Below are positions 36,640 to 46,752 of a stretch of DNA of 64,000 nucleotides, in pieces. This DNA is from Acinetobacter sp. WC-141 (GTDB lineage Bacteria > Pseudomonadota > Gammaproteobacteria > Pseudomonadales > Moraxellaceae), in the NCBI RefSeq assembly GCF_000313935.1, contig NZ_AMSS01000052.1, forward strand, positions 1 to 64,000, in the 5' to 3' direction. The notes beneath the pieces were generated by a model that searched no databases, was not told where the DNA came from, and was given only the letters and a program-made list of their open reading frames with translations. The translations under genes and the position numbers were made by a program. The first letter of the stretch is position 1, and every line of letters starts with the position of its first letter.

Positions 36640-37430
36640 TGGACTATCAAAATATTATTGCTGAAGAAAAAAATGGTGTTGGCTACCTGACATTTAACCG
36701 CCCAAAAGCACTGAATAGCTTTAACGTTGATATGCACCGTGAAGTGGCAGAGGTGTTAAACCAGTGGACTAAAAATCCGGATGTTCGCTGCGTCGTAATT
36801 AGTGGCGAAGGCCGTGGCTTTTGTGCAGGGCAAGATTTAGGGGACCGTGTAGTTGACCCAAATGCTGAAGCTCCAGATTTAGGATATTCCATTGAAACTT
36901 ACTATAACCCGCTCATTAAAACGATTGTAAATATGCCAAAGCCAGTCATTTGCGCCGTAAATGGTGTGGCAGCAGGTGCAGGGGCAAATATTGCTCTGGC
37001 TTGTGATTTGGTGATTGCGGCGAAATCGGCAAACTTTGTACAAGCATTTTGTCGCTTAGGTTTGGTTCCAGACTCTGCGGGTACATGGTTTTTACCACGT
37101 GCTGTAGGCCATGCGCGTGCGATGGGTTTGACGTTGTTAGGTGACAAGCTACCGGCAGAAACCGCAAAAGAATGGGGCATGATTTGGGATGTCGTTGAAG
37201 ACGCTGAGCTTAAGACAAAGGTGACTGAACTGGCAGAGCGCTTAGCAAAACAGCCTACTTTTGGTTTATCTCTTATTAAAAAAGCCATTCATCAATCAAG
37301 CAACAACACCTTTGATGAGCAAGTAGTGTTAGAGCGTGATTTACAACGTATTGCGGGTCGTTCCGAAGATTATCGTGAAGGTGTGCAAGCCTTTATGAAT
37401 AAACGTGAACCAAATTTTAAAGGGCGCTAA
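36639..37430 (+). CDS. paaG: PaaG, 1,2-epoxyphenylacetyl-CoA isomerase
   Basis: 263 residues of the crotonase fold with the isomerase pattern: FCAGQDLGDRVVDPNAEAPD and FCRLGLVPDSAGTWFLPRAV, where Asp replaces the second hydratase Glu. It isomerises the ring epoxide to oxepin-CoA, the substrate of PaaZ. ATG 36639 overlaps the paaF stop. A GTG one codon earlier is less likely. Confidence 0.94.
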   Translation: MDYQNIIAEEKNGVGYLTFNRPKALNSFNVDMHREVAEVLNQWTKNPDVRCVVISGEGRGFCAGQDLGDRVVDPNAEAPDLGYSIETYYNPLIKTIVNMPKPVICAVNGVAAGAGANIALACDLVIAAKSANFVQAFCRLGLVPDSAGTWFLPRAVGHARAMGLTLLGDKLPAETAKEWGMIWDVVEDAELKTKVTELAERLAKQPTFGLSLIKKAIHQSSNNTFDEQVVLERDLQRIAGRSEDYREGVQAFMNKREPNFKGR

Positions 37431-37432
37431 GC

Positions 37433-38971
37433 ATGACAGATTTAGACTTATCTCGTGCCCGAATTGCCGTCATTGGTTCTGGCACCATGGGCATCGGCAT
37501 TGCTCAGTTAGCCATCGTCAATGGGCACTCGACCGTTTTATATGATCTGGACGCTCAAAAAGCGCAACAAGCCGTTCAAGGTTTAGGGCAGACGTTTAAA
37601 AAGCTGGTCGAAAAGAGCAAGCTTACTCAACAGCAAGCTGATGAAGCCTTGGCGCGTTTAACGGTGGTGAATCAAATTGAAGCACTGCGTGATGCTGACT
37701 TAGTCATTGAAGCAGTCGTTGAGAAAAAAGAAGTTAAACAGTCTTTATTTAAGCAACTCGCTGAAATTTGCAGTGCGCAAACCATTTTTGCCAGCAATAC
37801 CTCTTCAATTTCAGTGACTGCAATTTCGGCGGGTATTGCTCACCCAGAGCGCGTAGTGGGTTTACACTTTTTTAACCCTGCGCCAGTCATGAAACTGGTT
37901 GAAATTGTACAAGGCTTAAAAACCCCAAACAGCTTATGTTTGGCTTTAAAAAACTTGATGCTTGGCTGGAAAAAAACTCCAGTACTCACCAAGTCGACTC
38001 CCGGGTTTATTGTTAACCGAATTGCACGGCCGTTTTATGCAGAAGGCTTTAGAGCACTGCAAGAACAAGTCACCAGCTACGACCAACTAGACTATGCCTT
38101 AAAGCAATGTGGCGGTTTTGCGATGGGGCCGTGTGAACTTACCGACCTTATTGGGCAAGATGTTAACTTTTCGGTGACCCAAAGCGTTTATCAAGAGTTC
38201 TTTTACGAGCCACGCTACCGTCCAAGCCTGATTCAAAAAGAATTAGTTGATGCGGGTGCTTGGGGCCGTAAGTCAAAACAAGGTTTTTATCGCTATAACG
38301 AAAAAAATCAGTACGAGACATTTCAGCCTCAAGCTGTGGTTGTCAAACCAGTTGATGCCCATATTCAGCTCAAAGGGGCTTGGTCTCAGCTACCTGCTTT
38401 TTTAACACGTTTAGGTTTAAAAAGTGGATCTGCGAGTGACGACAATATCCTTCAAATTGACGATATAGACTTGCGTTTAAGCCAAGGTGAGTCAGCCAAT
38501 ATTAATTACTTAAGTCGTAAAGTGGTTTTAATGGATTGGCACCATGATTTTGAGCACGCGCAAGCTTTAGTACTCAGTCATAACGAACTGTGTGAAGCAA
38601 GTGATCTGGCTAAAGTTGAGGCTTACTTTGCACAGTTTGGTATCAGCGTGATGTGGATTAAAGACCATCCAGCACTGTTAACCTTACGCACCATCGCTTT
38701 ACTCATTAATGAAGCCTGCGAAGCAAGTTTACATGGTGTTGCGAGTCTGGAAGATATTGATAATGCCATGAAATATGGAGTGAATTATCCTAAGGGTCCT
38801 TACCAGTGGTTGACACAAATGGGCGGTGCTTATGTGCTCCAAACCTTAAATAACTTATATGCACTGTATGGAGAGGAAAAATATCGCGCGAGTATCTACC
38901 TCAAACAATATGTAGCAAAAACCCAAAATATTGCTACTCAATATTCACGTGATATGACCGAATTTGCATAA
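37433..38971 (+). CDS. paaH: PaaH, 3-hydroxyadipyl-CoA dehydrogenase
   Basis: 512 residues, the long double-domain form. NAD motif VIGSGTMGIGIAQLAIVNG, then FASNTSSISVTAI and VGLHFFNPAPVMKLVEIV with the catalytic His. The second 3HCDH_C domain is near the C-terminus (NEACEASLHGVASLEDIDNA). It oxidises 3-hydroxyadipyl-CoA to 3-oxoadipyl-CoA. Confidence 0.94.
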   Translation: MTDLDLSRARIAVIGSGTMGIGIAQLAIVNGHSTVLYDLDAQKAQQAVQGLGQTFKKLVEKSKLTQQQADEALARLTVVNQIEALRDADLVIEAVVEKKEVKQSLFKQLAEICSAQTIFASNTSSISVTAISAGIAHPERVVGLHFFNPAPVMKLVEIVQGLKTPNSLCLALKNLMLGWKKTPVLTKSTPGFIVNRIARPFYAEGFRALQEQVTSYDQLDYALKQCGGFAMGPCELTDLIGQDVNFSVTQSVYQEFFYEPRYRPSLIQKELVDAGAWGRKSKQGFYRYNEKNQYETFQPQAVVVKPVDAHIQLKGAWSQLPAFLTRLGLKSGSASDDNILQIDDIDLRLSQGESANINYLSRKVVLMDWHHDFEHAQALVLSHNELCEASDLAKVEAYFAQFGISVMWIKDHPALLTLRTIALLINEACEASLHGVASLEDIDNAMKYGVNYPKGPYQWLTQMGGAYVLQTLNNLYALYGEEKYRASIYLKQYVAKTQNIATQYSRDMTEFA

Positions 38972-38983
38972 TCAGGAGTCAAC

Positions 38984-40192
38984 ATGGAAGACGTTTTAAT
39001 TTGCGATTTTATTCGTACCCCAATTGGACGATATGCAGGTGCCCTAAGTGCTGTGCGTGCAGATGATTTAGCTGCATTGCCCATCAAATATTTAAAAGAT
39101 AAACACCCGAACTTGCCGTGGAATACGGTAGACGAAGTGTTTTTAGGATGTGCCAACCAAGCAGGTGAAGACAACCGTAACGTTGCACGTATGGCAACAC
39201 TCTTGGCAGGCTTACCTGACACAGTACCCGCTATGACGGTCAATCGTTTGTGTGCCTCTGGTTTAGATGCAGTAGGACTTGCAGCACGCTCAATTAAAGC
39301 AGGTGAAGCGCAGTTTGTGTTGGCAGGTGGTGTTGAGTCAATGAGCCGTGCGCCATTTGTACAGGCTAAACCGACCGAAGCGTTTAGTCGTACACCTGAA
39401 ATTTACGACACCACTATTGGCTGGCGCTTTGTAAATAAGCAACTTAAAGCGCAATACGGCACCGATAGCATGCCGGAAACTGCCGAAAATGTAGCTGAAA
39501 AATATCAGATTAGTCGTGAAGACCAAGATGCGTTTGCATTGCGTAGCCAACAAAAAACGGCTGCGGCACAACAAAGCGGTTTCTTTAACGACGAGATTTT
39601 GCCTGTCGAGATTACAGACCGTAAGAAAAACGTGAATGTGGTTACTCGAGACGAACATCCGCGTGAAACGACACTTGAAGCACTCGCAAAGTTAAAAGCG
39701 CCGTTTAAAAAAGAAGGTGGCTCGGTGACTGCCGGAAATGCCTCTGGTGTAAATGATGGTGCCGCGTGTGTGTTAATTACCAACCGTGAATTTGCAGATA
39801 CACATGGTTTAAAACCTTTAGCGCGTGTGATTGGCATTGCAAGTGCAGGGGTTGAACCCAAATATATGGGTATAGGTCCTGTTCCGGCTGTGCAGAAAAT
39901 TTTAAAGCAAACAGGTTTAACGCTAGATCAGATGGATGTGATTGAACTAAATGAAGCATTCGCAGCCCAATCTTTAGCTTGTATGCGTGAACTTGGTTTA
40001 AAAGATGACGATGAACGCGTGAACCCAAATGGCGGTGCAATTGCGTTAGGTCATCCGCTCGGTATGAGTGGTACACGCTTAGTCATTACCGCAACACGTG
40101 AGCTAAAAAAACGAGGTGGACGCTATGCACTTTGTACGATGTGTGTGGGTGTGGGACAAGGCGTCGCACTGATTTTGGAAAATTTAAATTAA
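38984..40192 (+). CDS. paaJ: PaaJ, 3-oxoadipyl-CoA / 3-oxo-5,6-dehydrosuberyl-CoA thiolase
   Basis: 402 residues of the thiolase family. The nucleophile Cys is in [13 protein letters not shown], the His base in [14 protein letters not shown], and the second Cys in [10 protein letters not shown]. It carries out both thiolytic steps of the pathway, releasing acetyl-CoA and ending in succinyl-CoA. PcaF of the beta-ketoadipate pathway is a close relative, but the operon position decides for PaaJ. Confidence 0.93.
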   Translation: MEDVLICDFIRTPIGRYAGALSAVRADDLAALPIKYLKDKHPNLPWNTVDEVFLGCANQAGEDNRNVARMATLLAGLPDTVPAMTVNRLCASGLDAVGLAARSIKAGEAQFVLAGGVESMSRAPFVQAKPTEAFSRTPEIYDTTIGWRFVNKQLKAQYGTDSMPETAENVAEKYQISREDQDAFALRSQQKTAAAQQSGFFNDEILPVEITDRKKNVNVVTRDEHPRETTLEALAKLKAPFKKEGGSVTAGNASGVNDGAACVLITNREFADTHGLKPLARVIGIASAGVEPKYMGIGPVPAVQKILKQTGLTLDQMDVIELNEAFAAQSLACMRELGLKDDDERVNPNGGAIALGHPLGMSGTRLVITATRELKKRGGRYALCTMCVGVGQGVALILENLN

Positions 40193-40232
40193 TTTAGACG
40201 GTTTTTAAAATTACATAATGAGGAGAGAGGCG

Positions 40233-41522
40233 ATGGACAGCCTTACAACGGATAATGTTGAACAATTAACACTTGCAGAGCTTAGAGAACTGCAAACTAA
40301 ACGGTTAAAACAAACCCTGACTTTTGTATATGAAAATAGTCCGGTCTATAAGAAAAAGTTCGATGAAGCGGGTGTACATCCTGATGACTTCGTCACTTTA
40401 GACGATCTGGCGAAGTTTCCATTTACCACCAAGCAGGATTTAAGAGACAACTATCCGTTTGGGATGTTTGCCGTACCGCAAGAGCAAATTGTGCGTTTAC
40501 ATGCATCATCAGGCACAACGGGTAAACCGACGGTGGTGGGTTATACCCAAAAAGATATTAATACTTGGTCGGACATTGTTGCGCGTTGCTTACGTATGGC
40601 AGGTTTAACCGCTAAAGATATGATTCAGGTGGCTTATGGCTACGGACTCTTTACAGGTGGTCTAGGCGCACATTATGGTGCCGAGCGCTTAGGTGCAACG
40701 GTTATTCCAATGTCTGGCGGGCAAACTGAAAAGCAAGTTCAGCTCATTCAAGACTTTAAACCGACTGCAATTATGGTTACGCCATCGTATTGCGTGAGTA
40801 TTATTGAAAAGCTCGAGCAACAGTTTGGTACGGCACGTAATACCTCTTTAAAAGTGGGTATTTTTGGTGCCGAGCCGTGGACCAACGAACTGCGCCGTGA
40901 AATTGAAGAACGCCTCAATATTAAAGCACTTGATATTTATGGATTGTCTGAAGTGATGGGGCCGGGTGTTGCGATGCAATGTCTAGGTGAGGGCGAAGGG
41001 CTAACCATTTGGGAAGATCATTTCTATCCTGAAATTATTAACCCAGAAACAGGTGAAGTTTGTAAAGATGGCGAACTTGGCGAGCTAGTCTTTACGACTA
41101 TTACCAAAGAAGGTTTACCGATTATTCGTTACCGTACTCGTGATTTGACCCGCTTACTACCGGGTGAAAATCTGGCGATGCGTAAGATGGATAAAATTGT
41201 GGGCCGTAGTGACGACATGCTGATTATTCGCGGCGTGAACGTTTTCCCGACTCAAATTGAAGAGCAAATTTTGCAAGTTCCGCATTTAGTTCCAAATTAT
41301 GAAATTTTGGTGACTAAAAAAGGACATATGGATACTTTGCATATTCGTACAGAGATGTGTCATAACTGTACTATACAGGCCAATCAACTTGCTCAGGAGT
41401 TGATGAAACGCATTAAAACCATGATTGGGATTAGCGTTACTGTAGAAGTTGTGACAGAAGCGATCTTACCTCGTTCGGAAGGTAAGGCAAAGCGGGTAAT
41501 CGATATGCGTCAGATTGCTTAA
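40233..41522 (+). CDS. paaK: PaaK, phenylacetate-CoA ligase
   Basis: About 429 residues of the adenylate-forming family: the AMP-binding loop ASSGTTGKPTVVGYT, YGLSEVMGPGVA, and RTRDLTRLLPG with the C-terminal GRSDDMLIIRGVNVFPTQIE. It activates phenylacetate to phenylacetyl-CoA, the entry step and the inducer of the regulon. ATG 40233 follows AGGAGAG; the earlier in-frame ATG at 40218 lies upstream of that site. Confidence 0.95.
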   Translation: MDSLTTDNVEQLTLAELRELQTKRLKQTLTFVYENSPVYKKKFDEAGVHPDDFVTLDDLAKFPFTTKQDLRDNYPFGMFAVPQEQIVRLHASSGTTGKPTVVGYTQKDINTWSDIVARCLRMAGLTAKDMIQVAYGYGLFTGGLGAHYGAERLGATVIPMSGGQTEKQVQLIQDFKPTAIMVTPSYCVSIIEKLEQQFGTARNTSLKVGIFGAEPWTNELRREIEERLNIKALDIYGLSEVMGPGVAMQCLGEGEGLTIWEDHFYPEIINPETGEVCKDGELGELVFTTITKEGLPIIRYRTRDLTRLLPGENLAMRKMDKIVGRSDDMLIIRGVNVFPTQIEEQILQVPHLVPNYEILVTKKGHMDTLHIRTEMCHNCTIQANQLAQELMKRIKTMIGISVTVEVVTEAILPRSEGKAKRVIDMRQIA

Positions 41523-41533
41523 CATCAAGATCA

Positions 41534-41560
41534 TTCAGGGTATAGAATCTATACCCTGAA
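41534..41560. repeat. Long near-perfect palindrome between paaK and paaX
   Basis: TTCAGGGTATAGA (41534-41546) and TCTATACCCTGAA (41548-41560) are exact reverse complements around a single A. There is no T-run after it. It may be an RNA hairpin that protects the paaA-K message, a weak terminator, or an operator before paaX. Confidence 0.75.
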
Positions 41561-41575
41561 ACTAAACGCCAAGAC

Positions 41576-42541
41576 ATGAGTATGAGTGCAAAAATACAGC
41601 AAATAATTGATTCTGTTGTAAAGAATGAAACCTTAAGTGGAACTTCGCTTATTTCGACAATTTTTGGAGATTCAGTACTTCATCGGGGTGGAAACATTAG
41701 TCTTGCGAGCCTGATTCAGTTATTAGAGCTGTTTGGTTTTAATGACCGTGCTGTAAGAACCTCTGTTTTTCGTTTAGTTAAAAATGATTGGTTGTGTTCA
41801 GACAAAATCGGCAGAACCAGTTTTTATCGAATTACCGATTCGAGCCGTTCGACTTATTTGCAGGCCGAGCAACGTATTTATAACGACCAGATGAAAGAGT
41901 GGGACCATTATTGGGATCTTATTCTGATGTCTAGCCTCGACACTGAAAATAAAGCGTTGCTAAAGAAAGAACTCGAATGGTTAGGATTTGCCAATATTTC
42001 GACAAACTTAATGGCTTATCCGGGCTGTAACCGTATTGAACTGCAACGCTTGTTGGTTGACTTAAATATGAGTGAGCAAGTGGTGGTGTTTAAAGCCGAA
42101 ACCTTGCAGCTCTTTAATAATTCGGTCGATACCATTGGGCGTATGCTTAGAACCAACTGGCCAATCGATGAATTACGCCAAAGATATTTACAGTTTCTCG
42201 ATATTTTTAGAGAAATTGGCGTGTTGCTAATGCAGGAAAACGAACAACTCGAACCCGTTCAGGCCTTTCAAATTCGAACTTTGTTGATTCATTATTATCG
42301 ACGGATTTTATTGAAAGATCCTGCATTACCGCTTGAATTGTTGCCAACTGACTGGCCTGCGATTAGTGCACGAACGTTATCAATGAATATTTATAAAAAA
42401 GTATTTGAACCTGCGGATGAATACTTCTTGTCTGTTGCCGCAACAGCAGAAGGACCCATGCCAAATGCCACAGCACATTATTGGCGCCGTTTCGGAGGTT
42501 TGGTTGCGACAAATGAGAGGTTAAATCATGCCTTGTTATAG
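41576..42541 (+). CDS. paaX: PaaX, phenylacetyl-CoA-responsive repressor
   Basis: 321 residues. N-terminal winged helix ([20 protein letters not shown], then [20 protein letters not shown]) and the PaaX C-terminal domains. PaaX represses the catabolic genes until phenylacetyl-CoA binds. It overlaps paaY by 14 bases, so the two are translationally coupled. It lies after a palindrome that could give it separate expression. Confidence 0.93.
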   Translation: MSMSAKIQQIIDSVVKNETLSGTSLISTIFGDSVLHRGGNISLASLIQLLELFGFNDRAVRTSVFRLVKNDWLCSDKIGRTSFYRITDSSRSTYLQAEQRIYNDQMKEWDHYWDLILMSSLDTENKALLKKELEWLGFANISTNLMAYPGCNRIELQRLLVDLNMSEQVVVFKAETLQLFNNSVDTIGRMLRTNWPIDELRQRYLQFLDIFREIGVLLMQENEQLEPVQAFQIRTLLIHYYRRILLKDPALPLELLPTDWPAISARTLSMNIYKKVFEPADEYFLSVAATAEGPMPNATAHYWRRFGGLVATNERLNHALL

Positions 42542-43133
42542 TATTGACGGTGTTATTCCAGTGGTTAGCCCAGAGGCTTTTGTACACCCAACTGCTGTTT
42601 TAATTGGTGATGTAATTATTGAAGCAGGCGTATATGTAGGGCCATTTGCCTCATTACGTGCCGATTTTGGTCGTATTCATATTAAGCAAGATGCCAATAT
42701 ACAAGATAGTTGCACCGTACATGGTTTTCCGCAAAGCGTGACTTTAGTTGAAGAAATGGGCCACATAGGGCATGGCACAACTTTGCATGGTTGCCGAATT
42801 GGTAAAAATGTTTTGGTCGGCATGAACAGCGTAATTTTGGACTATGCCGAAATTGGTGAAAACACCATTATTGGCGCAAATAGTTTGGTCAAAACCAAAG
42901 ATATTATTCCGGCAAATGTACTGGCAATGGGCAGTCCTGCCAAGGTTGCACGTGATTTATCAGAACAAGAAAAAAAGTGGAAAACCAGAGGCACGCAAGA
43001 ATACATTGAGCTTGCACAGCGATGCTTAAATTCAATGCAAGAAGTTCAGCCTTTAAGCGCAGAGGTGGATGACCGCCTGACCTATAAGGACTTTAGTTCT
43101 TCAAACTATCAGATTAAACAAGATAGTGTTTAA
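42528..43133 (+). CDS. paaY: PaaY, hexapeptide-repeat thioesterase/carbonic-anhydrase-like protein
   Basis: 201 residues of the gamma-carbonic-anhydrase left-handed beta-helix: [37 protein letters not shown], and the metal histidines in VHGFP and [13 protein letters not shown]. In other bacteria PaaY hydrolyses CoA thioesters of dead-end intermediates. The start overlaps paaX. Confidence 0.92.
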   Translation: MPCYSIDGVIPVVSPEAFVHPTAVLIGDVIIEAGVYVGPFASLRADFGRIHIKQDANIQDSCTVHGFPQSVTLVEEMGHIGHGTTLHGCRIGKNVLVGMNSVILDYAEIGENTIIGANSLVKTKDIIPANVLAMGSPAKVARDLSEQEKKWKTRGTQEYIELAQRCLNSMQEVQPLSAEVDDRLTYKDFSSSNYQIKQDSV

Positions 43134-43219
43134 CGGCTTTTAATCAGTCGATTCCAATACACATCGGTTTATAACATTTAGGGAATACTCGCACGAGTAG
43201 GGAGACGTTTGTGTAAAAT

Positions 43220-43594
43220 ATGGAAACTACTGCGGTTGATCAATTCGCAGAGCTATTGGGTGTTCAAGTGCTGCATCGCAGTTTTGATGAAGCGCGTTGT
43301 CAGCTTAATGTGAAAGACGAACACATGAATGCATTGGGCGGCGTGCATGGTGGTGTCATATTTTCTTTAGCCGATATCGCTTTTGCGATGGCTTGTAATG
43401 CAGGGGATGCGCCATATACTGGCCTACAGGCCGATATTCGCTATATGAGCGGTGCGAAAGATAGGGTGTTATTTGCAACGGCAACCAAGGTCGGAAGTAG
43501 TAAAAAATTTGCGCATTATGAAGTTCTGATAACAGACGGTTTGAATAATAGAGTCGCTTTATTTACATCTACGTGTTACAGACTGGCGCCGTGA
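43220..43594 (+). CDS. paaI: PaaI, hot-dog fold acyl-CoA thioesterase
   Basis: 124 residues. The hot-dog segment HMNALGGVHGGVIFSLADIA contains the catalytic Asp in SLAD and the N/GG substrate loop. It clears ring-hydroxylated CoA thioesters and so rescues CoA when the pathway stalls. It follows paaY by 86 bases. A fragment of another gene on the opposite strand overlaps its last codons. Confidence 0.92.
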   Translation: METTAVDQFAELLGVQVLHRSFDEARCQLNVKDEHMNALGGVHGGVIFSLADIAFAMACNAGDAPYTGLQADIRYMSGAKDRVLFATATKVGSSKKFAHYEVLITDGLNNRVALFTSTCYRLAP

Positions 43595-43728
43595 TGTGTG
43601 TTTAGTTTTGAGTAGAGAGCTTGAGCTTGTTTGTGCCCTTGTTCACTTAAAGTAATCGAAGCACGTGAAAAGAGCTTTCTATTAAGATTGGCTTCACTTG
43701 CAGCATGTCGAATCATAAAATACTTATA
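43576..43728 (-). pseudogene. Fragment of a histidine phosphatase (phosphoglycerate-mutase-like) gene
   Basis: On the minus strand the frame reads YKYFMIRHAASEANLNRK, then ASITLSEQGHKQAQALYSKL, and stops inside paaI. This is the RHG-type N-terminus (RHxxSEAN ... LTxxGxxQA) of the histidine phosphatase superfamily, about 45 residues long. The rest of the domain, including the second catalytic His, is missing. The original gene was cut at the paaI side. The remnant marks a rearrangement junction. Confidence 0.55.
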
Positions 43729-43811
43729 TTAATTCCGTTTCGAAAAATTAAACTGTTTTAAAGTGTTCAAAAAAGTTAGCTTAAATTTTTTAGATTTGAG
43801 TTATTCTAAAA

Positions 43812-44159
43812 TCAACTCATACTTTTAATGACTAAGTATTTTATCTTCCACATATTTTTTTCGATAATCCATTTCTCTAAAATATTAATATAATGAGGGT
43901 TGCTGAAGAATATGCCTTTAATTAAACATTCATTTTCATCAATATATGAAAATTCAAGATTTTCTTGTTCTATGGGTATTGGGCACCATTTTTTTACGCT
44001 CATTAAATTATTAATTCTACTTAACCTAATTTCTTTAGTTAATATTGCCCCATTTTCATTAACAAAAAAGTCGTCAGCTTCAATATAATTGAGCATACTT
44101 GTATCTCCTTGAAAATACGCCTCAATCCATTGATTTCTATATATTTTTAAATCGTACAT
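43812..44159 (-). CDS. NTF2-like (SnoaL/DUF4440-type) small protein of the AT-rich island
   Basis: 115 residues. The pattern NQWIEAYFQGDTSMLNYIEA, then DDFFVNENG, and a C-terminal strand pair ending WKIKYLVIKSM, is that of the NTF2-like cone fold (SnoaL or DUF4440). Such proteins are small enzymes, binding partners or immunity proteins. It is the last gene of a four-gene leftward operon, two bases after the JmjC gene, and like its neighbours is extremely AT-rich. The specific function is unknown. As the final gene beside an exporter it could be an immunity or auxiliary protein, which is speculation. Confidence 0.6.
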   Translation of the reverse strand: MYDLKIYRNQWIEAYFQGDTSMLNYIEADDFFVNENGAILTKEIRLSRINNLMSVKKWCPIPIEQENLEFSYIDENECLIKGIFFSNPHYINILEKWIIEKNMWKIKYLVIKSMS

Positions 44160-44161
44160 GG

Positions 44162-45061
44162 TTATCTCAAATTTAATAGATCGAATTTATTAGTTGCATC
44201 AAAATTTTTATATGAATTAATAGAATTTAAAAAGTATTGTATATCAATGCCTTTTAAATATTCTATAGTTTCATTAATTATTGAATCAAGTTCATTTGCA
44301 TCATTTAAAGATACAGATTCACGGAATTTTTCTCTAAATTCTAGATTATTTAAAATTGTTTTAATAGCATCAATATTACGAGGTCGATTAATAGCAAAAG
44401 AAATATGTACATTTGATGAGCTTGTTGCTTCAACAAGATGCCAATAACCTCTTGGTATAAAAACCAAACCATTTATTTTATTATGAATACAAATTTCTGG
44501 GAAATTTTCGCATGGTTTATCATAGTGAAAACTTTTATGATGAGGTAAGGGATTCTTAAAAGTTGGAGAAGAAATACTCCACTTTTTATCTCCAAATAAT
44601 TGAATAGATATAACATCATGATCATCAAAATGCATACCAAAACTTGAAGAATCTTTTTTATAGCAATAATATAAATTAGCACTAATAGGACATCTAAAAT
44701 ATTGCTGAAATATTTGACAGATATTATTTATATTTGGTATAAATTCTTGGCATCTATCAATAACTAAAGTACCTCCATCTTTAATCATCGAATATATAAT
44801 ATCTTTCCTCATCTTTGTATGAATTCCACCATTGTTATCTAAGGATTTTGAAACAAAGCCAGAAAATCCATTAAAATAATAGTTGTTATTGTTGACTATT
44901 CTAAGTTGGGGGAAATCAATATGTTTGGAAGATAATATTTTATTTATATCATCCCAGCTTAGAATTTCCTGATCTAATATATTTTCTATATGAGTAGGTT
45001 TTTTTTGACTGAAATGATAGTTAAACTCTTCACCTTTTAAATAGTTAATCAAATTTATCAT
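44162..45061 (-). CDS. JmjC/cupin-type 2-oxoglutarate-Fe(II) oxygenase
   Basis: 299 residues of the Cupin_4/JmjC (ribosomal-oxygenase-like) fold. The iron-binding HxD is in FGMHFDDHDVISIQLFGDKK and the distal His in FIPRGYWHLVEAT. The segment between them, with QLFGDKKWSI, is typical of the family. These enzymes hydroxylate protein side chains. The gene overlaps nothing but starts one base after the ABC transporter stop, so it is co-translated with an exporter and follows a precursor-like gene. A role in hydroxylating the Cys/Gly-rich peptide at 46753 is the natural hypothesis. Confidence 0.78.
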   Translation of the reverse strand: MINLINYLKGEEFNYHFSQKKPTHIENILDQEILSWDDINKILSSKHIDFPQLRIVNNNNYYFNGFSGFVSKSLDNNGGIHTKMRKDIIYSMIKDGGTLVIDRCQEFIPNINNICQIFQQYFRCPISANLYYCYKKDSSSFGMHFDDHDVISIQLFGDKKWSISSPTFKNPLPHHKSFHYDKPCENFPEICIHNKINGLVFIPRGYWHLVEATSSSNVHISFAINRPRNIDAIKTILNNLEFREKFRESVSLNDANELDSIINETIEYLKGIDIQYFLNSINSYKNFDATNKFDLLNLR

Positions 45062-45062
45062 A

Positions 45063-46694
45063 TTAAACCTGCTTTATTGTGTTTTTTTCAATAATAAAGG
45101 AATTTTTTAGGAATACTTGTGAAAAAATTGGATCATGAGTTATTACTAAAATTAAGAATTTTTCCTTTAATATGTTTAATATATTTATTAAATTTTCTTT
45201 ATTTTCATGATCTAATCCTGTAGTAGGCTCATCAAGAATAATAAATTTACTTCCCTTTAAAAAAGATCTTGCTAATGCTAATCTTTGACGTTCTCCACCT
45301 GAAATTTTAGAACCACGCTCACCAATATTTTTATCAATAATTTTAGTGAAATCTTTTAATCCAACAATAGTAAGTGCATTATTTAAATCTATTTCACTTG
45401 AGTCTGGTTGTACATATAATAGATTATTTTTAATAGTGTCATTAAAAAAAATAGTGTCTTGAGAACAATATGTTGTTTGCTTTCTAAATAAATTAAGGTT
45501 AACTTCTTTTAACTCAAAATTATTTACTTGAATTGTTCCTTCATAATTATTTAACAAGCCAGTAATTAGCTTTCCTAAAGAACTTTTCCCAATTCCACTA
45601 GCTCCTGTAAGAATAGTTATCTCATTTTTTTCAATTATTAATTGGCCTGATAGATTTTTGATTGCTAAAGTCTCACTAAGTGGTAAAGTGAGGTTATCTA
45701 ATTGAATTTTAATATGATCTGGTATTAATAGTTCTATTTCTCTAATATTTTCGTTTTCTTTAAAAAAAGTTTCATTTATAGCTTCAAGATCTACCAGACC
45801 TCTTTTAATTTGTCTAAAAGAAAATCCTATGGAATTTATAGGTAAAAAAGATTGAAATAAAAAAACTGTTAACATTAAAAAATTGCCAATTGTTGTATTA
45901 CCTTTTAAAATATCTATGGTAACAAAATAAAATATTATTATACATCCTAAAGCTGAAACTGAAGCAGCTGTTAAGCTTATTTTAAATAATGATGATTTAT
46001 TGATATTTAATATATTTTTATAATTATCTATTATAATTTTTAGTCTTTTTTCTTCATTTTTCTTTTGCCCAAATACTTTATAGCTTTCATGGTTTATAAA
46101 TGAATCATGAAAAAAACCCATAGTCTTTCTTTCTGTATTGGCTAGTTCTCGTAATATGGGAACTCTTTTATTTGTTTGACTTATAATTGCTATTGCATAT
46201 ATTATTAAAACTAATAACACCAAAATAGAGTAAAAAATATTAAAAGTTAAGAAAATCACAGTAATTATAAATAATATATCTAAAAAAACTGGAATTATAC
46301 TCTGAAAAATAGATTTTGTTATATTCCTTGCAGATGATATCCCTGCATTAATTTTACCTAATATTTCACCTGTATTTTTATTGTTATGGAATATATTGTC
46401 TAATTCAATGGCATTAAAGTATAATTTTTCCTTAAGCTCTATATCTAATTTATCGGATATTTTTGAACTTCCATAATCAATAAACCCATATAAAATAGGG
46501 GTTGTTAATCTGATTAGTACAAAAAAAATTGCATAATATACAATTGATGAGCCTTTTATTGATGCTCCATCAACAATATACTTTATTAATACTCCAAAGC
46601 TAATATTTATTATGGAGAATAGTAAAGTTGAAAAAAGAACAAGTGATATATAACCCTTGTTCTGATTTATAAAGTTAAGAATTATTTTTTTCAA
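45063..46694 (-). CDS. ABC transporter, fused membrane and ATPase domains (exporter)
   Basis: 543 residues. The N-terminal half (about 1-310) has six membrane segments of the type I exporter fold (ISLVLFSTLLFSIINISFGV). The C-terminal half is the ATPase: Walker A GASGIGKSSLG, signature KISGGERQRLALARS, Walker B KFIILDEPTTGLDHE. There is no N-terminal C39 peptidase, so any leader would have to be cut by another enzyme. Length and layout fit peptide or lipid exporters of the PCAT-less, cyclic-peptide-exporter-like kind. It lies between a Cys-rich precursor-like gene and an oxygenase, which suggests it exports the modified product. Confidence 0.88.
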   Translation of the reverse strand: MKKIILNFINQNKGYISLVLFSTLLFSIINISFGVLIKYIVDGASIKGSSIVYYAIFFVLIRLTTPILYGFIDYGSSKISDKLDIELKEKLYFNAIELDNIFHNNKNTGEILGKINAGISSARNITKSIFQSIIPVFLDILFIITVIFLTFNIFYSILVLLVLIIYAIAIISQTNKRVPILRELANTERKTMGFFHDSFINHESYKVFGQKKNEEKRLKIIIDNYKNILNINKSSLFKISLTAASVSALGCIIIFYFVTIDILKGNTTIGNFLMLTVFLFQSFLPINSIGFSFRQIKRGLVDLEAINETFFKENENIREIELLIPDHIKIQLDNLTLPLSETLAIKNLSGQLIIEKNEITILTGASGIGKSSLGKLITGLLNNYEGTIQVNNFELKEVNLNLFRKQTTYCSQDTIFFNDTIKNNLLYVQPDSSEIDLNNALTIVGLKDFTKIIDKNIGERGSKISGGERQRLALARSFLKGSKFIILDEPTTGLDHENKENLINILNILKEKFLILVITHDPIFSQVFLKNSFIIEKNTIKQV

Positions 46695-46752
46695 TTTTTT
46701 TCTCTGGAATGTTGATTTTATATTAAACTATATTAACTGATGGAGCGTTATA

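Noticed and set aside
36902..37288. 128-codon minus-strand frame inside paaG
   Set aside because: The coding strand matches the crotonase family throughout; this is a shadow frame.
39338..39861. Two long minus-strand frames inside paaJ
   Set aside because: Opposite a thiolase with intact active-site motifs; no similarity of their own.
41534..41560. Palindrome as an intrinsic terminator of paaA-K
   Set aside because: No T-run follows, so I list it as a repeat of unknown role.
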